DNA of 64,000 bases from Polytrichum commune (Eukaryota > Streptophyta > Polytrichopsida > Polytrichales > Polytrichaceae). The DNA is taken from positions 49,962,796 to 50,026,795 of the forward strand of contig OX485807.1 in NCBI GenBank assembly GCA_950295325.1. The letters are read 5' to 3'. Position 1 is the first letter of the stretch. Every line of letters begins with the position of its first letter. Under the pieces are notes generated by a model. The model was given only the letters and a program-made list of their open reading frames with translations. It had not been told where the DNA came from and searched no databases. The position numbers were made by a program, and so were the translations under genes. Positions 35,601 through 47,705 of the stretch are shown here, one piece after another.

Positions 35601-37230
35601 CGAATGAGGTGGATAATTTGGCACATATATTTCCTATAAGTTTGATGGCATCTGGTGGGTATCCTAGGTCTTCCATTACTGCTAGTAATCCTGGGTGGTC
35701 AATAAAGTCGAATTTGTTTGTGAAGTCCATATAGGTAAGGTATATGTCCTTATTTGTGAATTTAGCATCTTTAAGTGTGGCAATGATTGCATGGATTTGC
35801 CTAGCTATGTTACGCATTGGGCTCGGGGGGGATAGTCATTGGTTGGAGTAGCAATATACGTGCGAACAAATGATAGGGTATTTTAAAAACATGGGGGCAA
35901 AAAATTATAAATGGACTTAAGAGTAATATAGGGTATCAAAAATGGCACTGGACATCTTTAAAGTACTATAGGGTATGGAATAATAGGTAATTTGAAATTA
36001 TAAGTAATGCAAGCCATTTTTCTATTAACCCAAAGTAGAAATTTACATAATGATAGCATTTGAAAAAAAATTTGAAAGTAATACCCCCCTATAAAATAGT
36101 GGTTGTTCGCACCTATATCCTTAACTTTTTAACACACTGCCCCCCCCCCCCCCGAGGCATTGGGCAAAATCCTTCTTGACTTTTGATGTTTTCCAAATGT
36201 AGTGAATATGGTGGTTAGTGTGTTGATAGATAGTTTGAAGATGGTGTATGCTAATGATATAAGTTTGTAGTTTGTGATGATAATAGGGTTATCTTTTTGT
36301 GTGTAATAATATTGTGATGTTGTGTTTCCAAATTGTGGGATAACTTTTTGGTGGTAGCATTGTAGAAAAAAGAGGTACATCATATTATAACTTAAGGATG
36401 TTGTTTGGGATGTCACTTGGGCCTGGGGACTTTCCTTTGGATAGGTTTTTGAGGCATGTGTCATATACGATTCTAGTAAATGCTAAGGCAAGAGGTAGGT
36501 GTTGGCTTGGAGATATTTTCTCTAATATGATGCCATCTTCGTTTTGCCATGGGTATTGCCTTACCGCACACATGCATTTAATGGGGTGGTCTGTAGGGTC
36601 CGAACATGGGGGGGGGGTCTATTACATGATTCTTCTTGGGTGATGTGTATGACATTGGCAATAGCTTTGTGTGTGTAGCTAGGTTGCCATCTTTGTCTAT
36701 GAGGCAGTGGAGTGGTGTAGAGTCTTGTGGGTGAAATAGTCTTTGGTGTATTTTTTTGGGTTTTTGGTCAAGTATAGACCTGTATGTTTTTAGGGAATTG
36801 TTAAATCAACCATATAGTTTTGTAAACAACCACAAAGATATGTCGTGTGTTCACATGACCTATCAATGTTTGATTTTTCATTGCACACATCAAAAGGATC
36901 AAGGTATCAACTTCATGTTAAAATTAATAAACTTGTCCAACTTGGATGACAAGTCAGAGCATAGTCAACACCTTACATATTGATTGTGGTCATTTTAACT
37001 AGTGTGTGGTCAATTTAACAATCCTCATATATTTTTAATTATTTTATTCTTTTTACAATTTTGGGTGGTGTGTAAGTTTGTGATTTTACAGGTATCTGTT
37101 TTGGCTATTTCAGCTATGTTGGCAATGCTATCAAGCCATGAAAGTATTTCTTGGGGGTCGTTATCAGTGGGGGGAGCAACTATGTCAAGGATGGTAATTG
37201 TGTTTTTTATATTGGGTTGGAGGTAATGAC
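32650..37230 (-). pseudogene. Degenerate LINE: reverse transcriptase plus RNase H
   Basis: A non-LTR retrotransposon ORF2 remnant with frameshifts and stops. From 5' to 3' on the minus strand: linker text (near 37190-37070); KGKSPGPSDIPNNILK (about 36435-36388), the usual GKSPGPDGIP-type RT motif; ITNYKLISL (near 36260); YMDFTNKFDFIDH (35733-35695), RT block A with its Asp; QGDTLCPYLF (35547-35518), the QG-PLSPLLF motif; AYANYLVILT (35427-35398), where the catalytic YADD is now YANY; a GCPNKS block near 35310-35290; a thumb/linker region to about 34500; and a decayed RNase H (YYTNGPFTLLDCEGNKN and DELYALEL, about 33880-33720). It is interrupted by MITE 35822-36156. About 36780-37050 does not read as LINE and may be another insertion. 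The sense strand is C/A-rich, so the + strand is conspicuously G/T-rich. No tail or target duplication was found; ends are approximate. Confidence 0.82.
35822..36156. mobile_element. CTCGGGG MITE, copy 1
   Basis: A 335-bp non-coding element with perfect 7-bp ends CTCGGGG and CCCCGAG and a looser inverted match inside (ATATACGTGCGAACAA against its inverse GTTGTTCGCACCTATAT). It is flanked by an exact 8-bp duplication GCATTGGG (35814-35821 and 36157-36164). It sits inside the LINE RT frame, whose reading resumes on each side. A run of 14 C adjoins the right end. Eight-base duplications suggest the hAT superfamily. Confidence 0.88.
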
Positions 37231-37245
37231 ATTATTATATAACTA

Positions 37246-37617
37246 GAGTTCTCCTTAAAGTCTCTTCAAAGCTCAAGTCTAGGATGTTTTGCCCCACTTT
37301 TGACATTTCAACGTGTTTGAGACTTGTTCAAGTGTTGTTGGGACCCCAAAATTTGGTGGAATGAAGCAAATGCGGATTACAAAAATAATGTTTGTGACAA
37401 GCTTATGAAGGTACCTAAAATGATGCTCTCAAGTTTTTGCCAAGGAGTCCAATTTTACATAATTGCCTCTTGGCCAAAATTAACATTTCCGCTTCATTCT
37501 ACCAAAATCAGGATTTCTAACATCACTTGAACACTTCATAAACATTCATTATTTGTCAAAGTTGGGGAAAAACATCCTACCAAAACATGAGTTTTGGAGA
37601 GACTTTAAGGAGCACTC
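37246..37617. mobile_element. TA-flanked TIR element (Tc1/mariner-like MITE)
   Basis: A 372-bp element with long imperfect inverted repeats (about 90 bp): left GAGTTCTCCTTAAAGTCTCT, right the inverse of GAGTGCTCCTTAAAGTCTCT. Both ends are flanked by TA, the duplication made by Tc1/mariner elements. No transposase frame. Confidence 0.7.
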
Positions 37618-37767
37618 TATTGTCAAAAGGAAACAAAAATCATGATTTTGTTACTTTCCTTTGTATCTATGTTATATTTATAATAAGAAAATCACTCCAA
37701 TGGTGGTACTCACTATAGTTGAAGCCTAAGGTAGTCATGACTCAATGATAATGAAGACAATGGGACA

Positions 37768-38070
37768 TGGTACACCTATATTTGAGTGATACGTGTGGTT
37801 GGGTGTGGATCCTAAGAACTAACACCAGAAAGACACGTCTTCAAAAACAATTGGACTACGTGCTTGAAATGTGCTAACCATTCTAGGCTTAACAATCCAC
37901 GTGATCAAGGGGGGCCTATATGACCACTTAATGAACACTAGAATCTTCACTTTGATAATGAATAAAATTTTCATGAAGGCCCTGAAAATTATGAGACAAA
38001 TGACTACACGCACAATTTTGATTTGCTAATCATCTCACACTAATTGTGTGTTTCATATTGTAAGACAAGT
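37768..38070 (+). repeat. R1 dispersed repeat copy
   Basis: One of the fullest copies: CCTATATTTGAGTGATACG, AGAACTAACACCAGAAAGAC, CTAACCATTCTAGGCTTAAC, GGGGGG then CCTATATGACCACTTAATGA, GAATCTTCACTTTGATAATG and TTTGCTAATCATCTCACACT. Confidence 0.7.
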
Positions 38071-38416
38071 GGGTGTGAAAAGGAAAGTGTCCATGTAAGC
38101 CACGTCTACCTTATATTCAAGAGGCACAAATGCAAAGATCATTGATGGTCACTAAAGCATCAGTGTTACAAAGTCTTGGCATTCACCACATATAAAGAGT
38201 ATGAAGATTGTTTTTTTTATATATATAAAAATTAACTAGAAAAGTGAAAATGGATGATGTCAATTTGAGGTAGAAGTTCCAATCACAGGCACCCTCAGTT
38301 CCTAAAGCCCAAAGAGCAATAATTGTGATCTCTCAGAATGTGAAATGTTTAATTGATTTAGAATGCAAAATTTGGGACGCTCGTACATTGGTGACTGCTT
38401 TAAGAAGGGTGTCCAT

Positions 38417-38910
38417 GATAGCACTTCTATGCAAGCACACATTAGGTTGAATTCTTGCCACATGCTTTGAACAAATTGATTCAAAGTTGGACCCCTTAAA
38501 GGTCGAAGGGTGCTTTTTGAAGATTGAGATGCTTTAAGGCATAAGGCTTCAATGCTCTAATAGAGTCTAATATACTAGATGAAAAGTTGTTTCAAATCAC
38601 TTTTAGATGGTGTCCATATGGTTGAAAGTTATGTTTAACATCTTGACATGTCAAAATAATAATAATAATGATAGCACTTCTATGCAAGCACACATTAGGT
38701 TGAATTCTTACCACATGCTTTGAACAAATCGATTCATAGTTGGACCCCTTAAAGGTCGAAGGGTGCTTTTTGAAGATTGAGATGCTTTAAAGCATAAGGC
38801 TTCAATGCTCTAATAGAGTCTATACTAGATGAAAAGTTGTTTCAAATCACTTTTAGATGATGTCCATATGGTTGAAAGTTATGTTTAACATCTTGACATG
38901 TCAAAATAAT
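38417..38910 (+). repeat. Recent tandem duplication (253 + 241 bp)
   Basis: Units 38417-38669 and 38670-38910 start GATAGCACTTCTATGCAAGC and differ by only a handful of substitutions and short length changes. The first ends in an AAT microsatellite, which may mark the junction. Non-coding. Confidence 0.9.
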
Positions 38911-41900
38911 TTAAAAAAAAAATTGAATTATTCATAAATAATTCATTGAAGTTGAGTCTCAAGGCTGAAACCATGTTTCATTCATTGTTTGAGAGATAGA
39001 TATCATAGATTCAAACTATGTCGCAAGGCTCATGTGAATCATTGCAAATTCCATGGTATCACCTCATGTAGAAGCACCCAAATCCATCATTGATCCAATT
39101 TTGACACTTTTTTTTGTCACTTTATGGGTGGCTACATCCCTTAACCAATTAGCATCCCCATACAATATCATTTTGATCTTGTTGGAATTCACAATGTGTG
39201 AAAAGAAACTTCATTACTACTATAGCCACCGCATTGCCCACAATCTAAATATTGGACAATTGTGTGGAGTTCAATTACTTTCACAATGTGGCTCCCTTAC
39301 TACTTTTTAGATGTAAGGGTTAGGGCAACTTGCGGGCTAGAGTTATAGTGGGCTTGAATCTAACATGTCATATGTAGTACTGCAAAGCGGGTGGTTGGAT
39401 AATATATTTGACTTCAATTATTGTTTTCTCGATCATCCAACCCATGCTCACCCAATGTGCATGTATGTATTGGTATGTACATTCATGATGAATATTAGCC
39501 ATGTGTAGAAAACTCCATTTTACATCATAGGTCTCAAGCATTTGCATGCACAAGTGAACTCAACACTATTATTGCTACAAGATTGGACGATGCAAGTGAC
39601 GACATTAAGTGTGAGTGAGGAGGGTGAGAAGAATCACTTTGCACACAACTTGGGTCCACATTGACTATCTCTGAGAAAATGTGCATTGGCATCATCACAC
39701 CTAACTAAGGTAGATGGATCTTAAGTGGTTACTTTTTCCAACTAGCCCACTTTTCCTAGGATATGAAACACACGATTAGTACAAGATAATCAATAAATCC
39801 AAATTAAGGCCAAAGCCACTTTCCTCATAATCTTTGGAGTCCCTATGAATATCTTATTTATTATCAAAGTGAAGATTCTTGTGCTCGTTGAATGGTCAAA
39901 GAGCACCCCCCCCCCCCCAATATCATGTTGATTATTGAGGCTATCATATTCTGAGCATGCACTCCAATCTCTTTTGAACACTTGTCTTTTGAGTATTTGT
40001 TTTTGGAGTCACACCAGACCACATACGACTCAAACATAGGTGTCCTAATAAGAAAAGTGATTGTATGAGACACCTTACAATGCTCTCAACTACTTAATCT
40101 CAAACTACCTTGCAACACCTTGTTAAACTAACAAGGGTCAAATGAGGTTTGTGACTTTGAACATTGCTACATCAAGTACATATTCTTTAATCCATATGTG
40201 ATTTCAATAGCATTGTGCTTATAACATAATTGCTAATCCAAATAAAATATTTGATAAAATTTCCGGGTTATGCAAGGGATAATTCAATTTTACTTAGACA
40301 CCATTTATTTTTTACTATCCAATTTTGTTATGTTTTACTTACTATCGATTTGTGTTGAGCTTGCAAGAATTTGATCCTCCGTTCAAAGAACTTATAGCAC
40401 TATGTAGCCCAAAATTGTAAGATTCACAATTTAAAATTTAAGGTATGGTGTTCAAATCCCATTCAAGGTGTAAGGAGACTCGGTCCTTGGCGTACCATTT
40501 GTTTTTATTTATTTTATTTTATTTTGTGCTTTCATTGAACTAGTATGCCTCACCAAAAATTTGACATGCATTGTGAAGTCAATTTACAACAATCTCCAAC
40601 CATTAGTATGCATCCACCACATATTTGTGGCATTCATGTAAGTTGAAGGTGGAAACATTAAGAATTGTTCCTCATAACACCAACACCAAGATCACCGTAG
40701 GAGCGAGACTAGGTCATCATTGGAGTGACAAAATACAAAAGCATTTAATAAACATTATTTGATGATTTCAATCATTTCATCATTGCTAGTCACAAAAGGT
40801 AGTAACAATATTAATGTTTCATGTTAAAATGAAGGATGTAGCATGATTTTTCATATGGTTTGTTGCACACACACAACTTTTTTTTTCTTTCACGAATTCA
40901 ATGTTATGATTGCAAGATTTTACATCTTTTTCCAAAAAGAAATCGGAGTAAATCTATCACAAACCTACATGGGCATGGTTTCATGGGGCCCTTTTACATG
41001 GCGACAAAAGTCTCAAGCCACATGCAAGAACCTAACAACCTCAAGTATTTATCAACACGATTCATATCCTACATGCATTGATTCTCATACAATTCTTATT
41101 TATGAAATTGAGGCTAAATTGTTACAGAATGGCAACAAGATCTTGATGTGTTTTGCATAATTTTACGCCGTTGACTTTCATAACCACGAACGAATTACAT
41201 CATTTACACCTATTACTATGCTCACTATAACTCTGGCATACCACAATACTTTAGATCAATGTAACTTTTTTTCACCATGTTTGAGCCTACAACATCATAT
41301 GTTCAAAATTAAGACTATGGGATCAATTCTATCTACATGAACACGAACCATTATGGACTTCATAAAACTATGTACCCAACATTATATCAAATATTTTTAC
41401 CATTTTATGGTCGCATATTAATAGATTGTTTAGTTTTAAGTCATATGTACAATATAGTGGGCCATGGTATTTTAAAACCCACGGTAACTCACATTAAGGT
41501 GTAAACCATGCACTTTGTGTGATAATTATAACATACACAAATGACATTTTCTTAACTAAAATATAAAACATGAATGTAATGACATCAAATGAAAAGACAA
41601 AAGAAAGTTATGAAGTTTAAATTACATCATTTGTGATATTACAATCCTCTCTTAAGAGCCGTATTATTTACTCTTACAATTCAATGCCACCTACACATAA
41701 TAAACCTTGTGTGGGGATGACCCCACACGTAGGGATGCTAACATGAATGAAGATTCCAAAAAGCAATTGAATGAGATAACATGACCATGATCATGGCCGG
41801 GGCCTTTGCATGGCGAATATTATTCATGGAATCTTGAAGCCTCCTATTCCCAAAGTTAATAGTGGATGAATGGGTTATGCCAAGGTGGTTTTATACACAA

Positions 41901-42369
41901 GGAAGTTGGTAGGAAGGTGGGGTGCATAAAAGAACAAAAAACTATGTTCCATAGTGGATTCTTCAAGTTTGGCAACTAAAGTACACTCTCACCTCCCTAA
42001 TCTCACGCATATGGCAATCAAAGTGCATGTGATATTGAGGAGGGTAGTAGAGGTAACATGGATGTGTGATACTAGAGAATTAGTGTAGAATGTCACATTA
42101 TGGAATAACACAAAATCAATACAGCAATATTGACAATGATGACAACATGATGCATATGAGTGTGTGGTTTGGTGGATTATTTTAATGTCGAAACCTATGA
42201 TATATTAGAGGGAAATGTGACAACAAGAGGGAGATTTAAGCTAAGCACATCCGTTCCCTAGGGTTTGAGGATATAAGAGAGGGAGTGACATTACGGAGGG
42301 TGACATTATGGAGGTTAGAATGTATAGATGGGTCTTCAACGGTAACTCATTATGAATATTCCGCTTCTC
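38911..42369. other. Intergenic with one R1 copy
   Basis: Apart from the R1 copy at 39780-40050 no family was recognised. A B-box-like TGTTCAAATCCCA near 40450-40462 is followed by a T/A-rich tail (40500-40525), which weakly suggests a SINE end. Open frames (for example 40843-41160) have no family resemblance. Confidence 0.4.
39780..40050 (-). repeat. R1 dispersed repeat copy with expanded G tract
   Basis: Reverse-strand copy: CAAATCCAAATT inverse, TATCAAAGTGAAGATTC, then 13 C (39906-39918), AATATCATGTTGATTATTGA and CACTCCAATCTCTTTTGAAC. The homopolymer is at the same site as the 11-base runs in two other copies. Confidence 0.65.
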
Positions 42370-42690
42370 TCTAGGATATGAAACGCACGATTTAGTACGT
42401 GATGGTACCCAAATCCAAATTTGAGATTGTAGCCACTTTTGTCTTCATTTTAAAAGAATTCACATGAATATCTTATTCATGATCAAAGTGAAGATTCCAT
42501 GCTCAGTAAGTGATCATATAGCCCCCCCCCCCTCAATCAAGTTGATTATTGACCCTAGAATGGTTAGCACATTTTGAGCGCGTGGTCCAGTTACTTTTGG
42601 AAACATGTCTTTTTGATGCCAGTTACTTATCCACCCCCAACTACATAACCACTCAAATATCCCTAACATAGTTTTCGTCACTAGTCTTGA
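42370..42690 (-). repeat. R1 dispersed repeat copy with expanded G tract
   Basis: Reverse-strand copy: ATGATCAAAGTGAAGATTCC, TAAGTGATCATATAG, then 11 C (42522-42532), TCAATCAAGTTGATTATTGA and CTAGAATGGTTAGCACATTT. Confidence 0.68.
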
Positions 42691-42842
42691 ATGCACAAGC
42701 TAATTATGGTTGTGTCTAATGATGCAAAAGTCACCGCCTCAAAGACATGCTCATGGGTAATTTACCCATTATAATTCTCAATGTTTTAGTGTTCCAATGT
42801 TTCAAAGTTAAATAGTAATGATATTTTAGTGTTACAACATTA

Positions 42843-42990
42843 CACTACAAAAAATTCACAATTAGGATAGGCGAACATGGTAGATCAATGTTCCCAATTT
42901 GTTCCCTAGATGATCTCAATAAAAAACATCGAGGTGGGAGTGGATTTTGATGTTCCCCACCAACTTTCCCTCCAAGGAACATCGTGAGGA
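42843..42990 (+). mobile_element. Possible CACTA element terminus
   Basis: CACTACAAAAAATTCACAAT matches the usual terminus of plant CACTA transposons, and the next 140 bp hold repeated and inverted GGAACATC-type motifs (GATGTTCC near 42947, GGAACATC at about 42976, GAGGAACATC at about 42984), as expected of a subterminal region. A possible partner end, GTTGTAGTG, is near 45024-45032, but the 3-bp duplications do not agree. Confidence 0.4.
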
Positions 42991-43391
42991 ACATCAAAAT
43001 CCATTCTCATTGTGCTCTTTATTATTATTTAAAAGCGTGAAATTTTCATCATCTCCCCTAAGAATGTGTGCATAGCGTAATTGGAATAAAATTTTGGCAA
43101 GAAAAAGCTGTAGGTTTGAATCATGTTGCCCGCACTTGCAACTCCGTAACAATAAAATATCATTTTCACACACACACACACACATTCCACTTTCAAGCAT
43201 TCCAAAATGTTAGAAACAAACAAGTACCTTGAGTCTCTGCTCAACTCTAAAACACTGAAACATCGGAACATTAAAACATTGAATGTGTGTAAAGACTGGG
43301 TAAACTATGAACACTAACATTTTGTGGTCCCCGAGGTGATATGCTTTGCCAATTTTGACATGGCCATAATTAGCTAATGGGATTCAAACTA

Positions 43392-44171
43392 CAGTCTAAA
43401 CTCATTAATAAGACACTCGTTTATACGACACCCTCGATATTACGACACATTTTTGCGAGACCAAACCTTTTAGTTCAAAACTCCCTCTTTTATACGACTA
43501 CGACACTCGATAATGCGACATTTTGAATCTCCGTTTTGTCATATTAGAGAGGTAGTTAATGCTAAATTTCCTTTCATCTATGTTATGTACATCTAAAATA
43601 CATCCATTTTCACTTGGGTACCACTTGGGAACTACTTGGGAACTTCACTTATCATTGGGAACTTAATGATAACTAGGGTTACTAGTGTAGAAAGGAGAAG
43701 GTTAGGGTTAGAGTGACCTCTTGCCTAGTATGTTGCCTTGTACACGGGTGATTTAATACACGGTCCAGTATCTTGATGCTAAACGTCATGCATCATTGTT
43801 GTCTAGTTTCTTATTAAAGAACTCTTTATATTTTGGTGTTAATGAAATTATTATTTTTCAAAAGTTAATAGGGAATTTAGATAAGATGACACTTGCTAAC
43901 TTGAGTAGGCAACACCAAAGATCTCTGGACTCTTATTTCAAGAGTTCTTGAGAATATTTATATTTGTTTGGAGTTATAAGTTATAATTTCATACCATCTA
44001 TATTGCTTAAACGAATTGCATATATCTTTAAGCTCATATTACTTATGTTTTCATATTCCCTCGATAATACAACAACTTTATGCCATTTGTCATATTAATG
44101 AGAAGACGACACCTTGATAATCCGACTTGTTTTTGTGTTTCCCAAATGTGTCATACTAAGAGGGAGAGCAG
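43392..44171. mobile_element. pogo/mariner-like non-autonomous element
   Basis: A 780-bp element flanked by TA (43390-43391 and 44172-44173). Left end CAGTCTAAACTCATTAATAA followed by GACAC; right end, inverted, reads CTGCTCTCCCTCTTAGTATG followed by ACAC. CAGT-CTC ends with a TA duplication are typical of plant pogo-like (Lemi1/Emigrant-type) elements. No transposase frame is left. Internal ACGACAC-type motifs recur near both ends. Confidence 0.6.
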
Positions 44172-44173
44172 TA

Positions 44174-45386
44174 GTGACGGAAACTATGTTGGGGGCTCAA
44201 GTATAGGTGGTCCAAGTTCCTATAATTGTGTTTGGTTTAGGCAACTTAGGCAAAAAAAACTATGCCCAAATCAACTAATTATATCTTCATAGTTTGTAAT
44301 AATATAGATGAAACTATAATATTACATAAATCCTCATATACAAATATTAGGGTGCACTGACTAACCTTCAAGTATAGCAAAGCACGTGATCACACATTTA
44401 TGACATGTGCAAAGCTCATGGGGTCAAAAAACACATGGGCGATTGAGGACTACTATAAAATCTATAACACTTTTTTCTTATTATATTTTCTATCACAATA
44501 TATAAGTGTCCATATGAAACTATGTCTATATTAGTGACAAAGAAGTTACAAGGAAACGTGCCCAATGGGAATGTTTTAATATACTCTTCAAAGCATTGTC
44601 AACATTGACGTAAGAGTTTTGAGATGAAGATTGAAGAACCGATGTTCAAGAGAATGTTCTCTACTTTCAAGTTGTTTATGAATTTCTCCATGTGACCATA
44701 AAATTATACCTTATGTATAATTTCATTGAAGATGAATATATTGTCATAGTACACTTCGATATTACCACTTATAGTGATCAAATCATGTAATTAGCTATCC
44801 TAAATTTGAAGTGTGAGAGGAGAAGTGCAGACCTTGGACAACTAACCAACTAATTCAACTATTAGTTACATAGTTTTCTTTCGTAATTATAGTTGTTCGC
44901 GATTTCACCTGCCAAAAAATGTAGTTTACTAGAGTTGTTGTAAATTCGGTTTGCCAGCAATTCTAGTTAACTATAGTTTTATCTAGTTAGTTGAAGTTGA
45001 GCGTAGCCAGTTCACGGAATTATGTTGTAGTGTTGTAGTGTCATTAGTGTGTTATTTGTGTTGGTGGTGTACACAGAGATTGTTCCAGAGCCCAGCACTA
45101 TGAGTGATCGTATAAAGGCGTTTTTTGATGATCCTCAATAGCCCAAGCATATTATAGACCCTCACTTGAAGCAAATCAAGAGGCAAACTTCTTCCAATAT
45201 ATAATATTACTTGGATTTTTTCTAGTTAATTATAGTTGCTCCCTACAATGTATTGAAAAAAATCTAATTAACTAGAGTTATTTTGGCAGTTGTCCAAGGT
45301 CTAGAGAAATGTGATAGGTATAAACATCACCTCTATGACCCCTTTATGAGGATCAACATGAATGAAGAACCTCATCGCCTGCATAT
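44174..45386. other. Intergenic, no gene recognised
   Basis: No supported frame. The phrase TAGTTAACTAGAGTT-like recurs several times between 44870 and 45300, suggesting a short degenerate internal repeat. Confidence 0.35.
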
Positions 45387-45614
45387 TACACTATCTTATG
45401 GTATTTAATGTCACTTACTATCCATAATTACGCAATACTATAAATTCTTGCTAAAAAATGTAACATTTTAACAAGTATGGTCATTCATGTTGTACATTGT
45501 TCATACGTCCTAATTTTTAGTCGTTGTTGGCAACAAATGATATGTATATATTGAGAAGTCATAGCCTTATGTAATGCCAAATAGTAAGTGACACTAAATA
45601 CCATAAATAGTGCA
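45387..45614. mobile_element. MITE-B copy
   Basis: A 228-bp element. Left TACACTATCTTATGGTATTT then TCACTTACTAT; right end inverted TGCACTATTTATGGTATTTA then GTGTCACTTACTAT. The inverted repeats span about 35-40 bp. Confidence 0.8.
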
Positions 45615-45639
45615 CCCTTCTTTTGGGGTGGGAGTGACA

Positions 45640-45930
45640 AACTGAATACCTATATTTGAGTGGTCGGTGGTTAGGCAAGGCTCCAAGAATGAATACCTTA
45701 AAGACATGTGCTTAAAAGAGATCGGACCACATGCTCAAAACATGATAATTGTTCAAGCTTCATAGTCAACATAATTGAGGGAACTTATATGACCATTTAA
45801 TGAGCACGAGAATCTTCACTTTGATAGTAGTCGAAATATTCAAACGAGCTCTAAAATTTATATGAGAAAAGCGGCTATGGCCTTAATTTGGATTTGTTAA
45901 CTAGATCATACTAATCGTGTGTATCATTTC
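45640..45930 (+). repeat. R1 dispersed repeat copy
   Basis: Blocks ACCTATATTTGAGTGGTCGG, AAAGACATGTGCTTAAAAGA, GGACCACATGCTCAAAACAT, a short GAGGG tract, ACTTATATGACCATTTAATG and GAGAATCTTCACTTTGATAG occur in family order. It abuts the TIR element at 45942. Confidence 0.7.
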
Positions 45931-45941
45931 CTATGTGAAGT

Positions 45942-46662
45942 CCCAGGGGGTGGACTCTTCATACCACGTACGAACTAACGTGAGTGTAAGAAATGGTATT
46001 ATTTGAGGCATTAGCATACATAGTATACATAAGGGAGAGGTATTATTTTACTCTAGTGTGTATATCTAGAAAGGCTATCAATTCGCTTAAAGTAAAGGGT
46101 AGATGTAGAAAAGGGGGCTCTAAGATCTAGAGAACGGATTGACAATAGATGTCTTAGTTTCATCCAATTCATGTTTTCATCCATTGTTGTAATATGTTCA
46201 TAGTATTTTATGACTATCATGTGTGTTCTTGTTAGGGTTTGCATTTGGGTTCTAGGTCTTAGTATTTACAAACTAGACGCTCTTGGAGCGCTCATAGGCT
46301 TCCTTGAGTTTATCTCTCCAGATTGTGGCTAACTTATTGTGCTCTTGTCTTTGTTTGTTTGATACAATCATTGAGTTACATGCTATGGATGAAAACATGA
46401 TTGATGGCTTTCTCATTGGAAAGTGAAAGTGAATTTTATATGTATTAAAGGCCCTAATTTATTCATGATTTATATTTTGTATATGCAGTGGAGGCATTTA
46501 TCACATTAATTGGAGAAGCTTAGTTTAAATACAAGAGTCCATTTTCAAGCCATTAAGTATGTAAAAAAATTATTTTCTCTGTAAACTTCTTGTATATAAG
46601 TAGTTTGATTTCATAGTGACCCACGCACGTCATTCATGTTTCCAAAAAGGAGTCCACCCTTG
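45942..46662. mobile_element. Non-autonomous TIR transposon, copy 2
   Basis: Relative of 26563-27238, with shared text throughout (CATACATAGTATAC, AAGGGAGAGGTATT, TTGTTAGGGTTTGCATTTGG, CTCTTGGAGCGCTCAT, TTGTGCTCTTGTCTTTGTTT). The left end CCCAGGGGGTGGACTC is well kept; the right end reads AGTCCACCCTTGA. A clear target duplication is not visible here. Confidence 0.75.
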
Positions 46663-46874
46663 AGTGAGAAGTGGGCATTGACCAAGGAGATTTTTGGGTA
46701 GGATTAGTCAAAATCTAAGTGTTTTCAAGTCCAACTAGTTACATGTTGTGATTTTCAAGTTGTCTTTATTAATTTGAGGTATATTCCATAGATTCCTCTC
46801 AAATGAATGGTAATTTTCCTAAACTCTTGAACCTCAACCGGTTATTTCTCACACTCACCCGGTTCATATGTAAA

Positions 46875-47614
46875 TACACTAAATATGATATTTAGTGTCA
46901 CCGATTCTAATTGTTTTGCTCAATACTAATTGTCAAGTGCAGTGTAGTGTCACCGACACTAAAAGTTAACCCAACATTGTTTGTCCTTCCTTGTAAATTT
47001 TTTTTGGGGATTATAGTTTACAGTGTTGCAAAAACTGTCACTTACCAAGTGATTTTTCATCCAAATTTCAATCATCATGACAATATTTCATCACAAGTTG
47101 TTGACAAGAGAAGGTAGGGTTTTAGCCAATGAATGAACTCATCCATCATCCATGACAAACTTTGTTCAGTTATTCATAAGAAGTGTCATCTGAAAAGTTT
47201 CCCATTTGCACTATAGTACAGGCGCCTATTCCCAATCAGGATCCCATCCACAATCTATAGGGTACCAGAATTTCAATCGAGCTAAGACTTGATTTTTGAT
47301 AAGGTTGGAACCAATAGTGCCATGACAAATCTCATGTTTTTAAGTGCTAAAGTGAGGAATAATGAGCGGTTAAAATGAGTTGTTATGGGCAAACTCTAGA
47401 CATTGGCAATATGTTCAGGCCAACTTTTGGCTTCAAAAATTCACAATAATTTCAATTGAAGGTATAAAATTATCAAAAAAATTATAATCCTCTTGATTTC
47501 TATCTTCCTACACAAGAAAAATTTACACAGCCTTATACTTCTCTAGATCTGGCATAGAATATCTTAAGTGATCGGTTATAGGCGACTCTACTCTAAATGT
47601 CATATTTAATGTAG
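46875..47614. mobile_element. MITE-A copy 2, probably extended by an insertion
   Basis: Begins TACACTAAATATGATATTTA and follows copy 3 closely to about 47210 (CTTACCAAGTGATTTTTCAT, AATGAACTCATCCATCATCC). The expected right end is missing there, but an end-like CTACTCTAAATGTCATATTT followed by AATGTAG occurs at 47588-47614, so the intervening 370 bp may be inserted DNA. Confidence 0.6.
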
Positions 47615-47674
47615 CGGCCGTTTCTCCCGTACATTAGAAATGGGCTAGTCGGGGGGAAAAAGAAAAAGAAAACA

Positions 47675-47705
<31 letters not shown>

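Noticed and set aside
40380-40530. Possible SINE (B-box-like motif followed by T/A-rich tail)
   Set aside because: No convincing A box, tRNA-like fold or target duplication.
43070-43140. tRNA-like text with weak A and B boxes
   Set aside because: The B box deviates and no cloverleaf forms; below the evidence for a feature.
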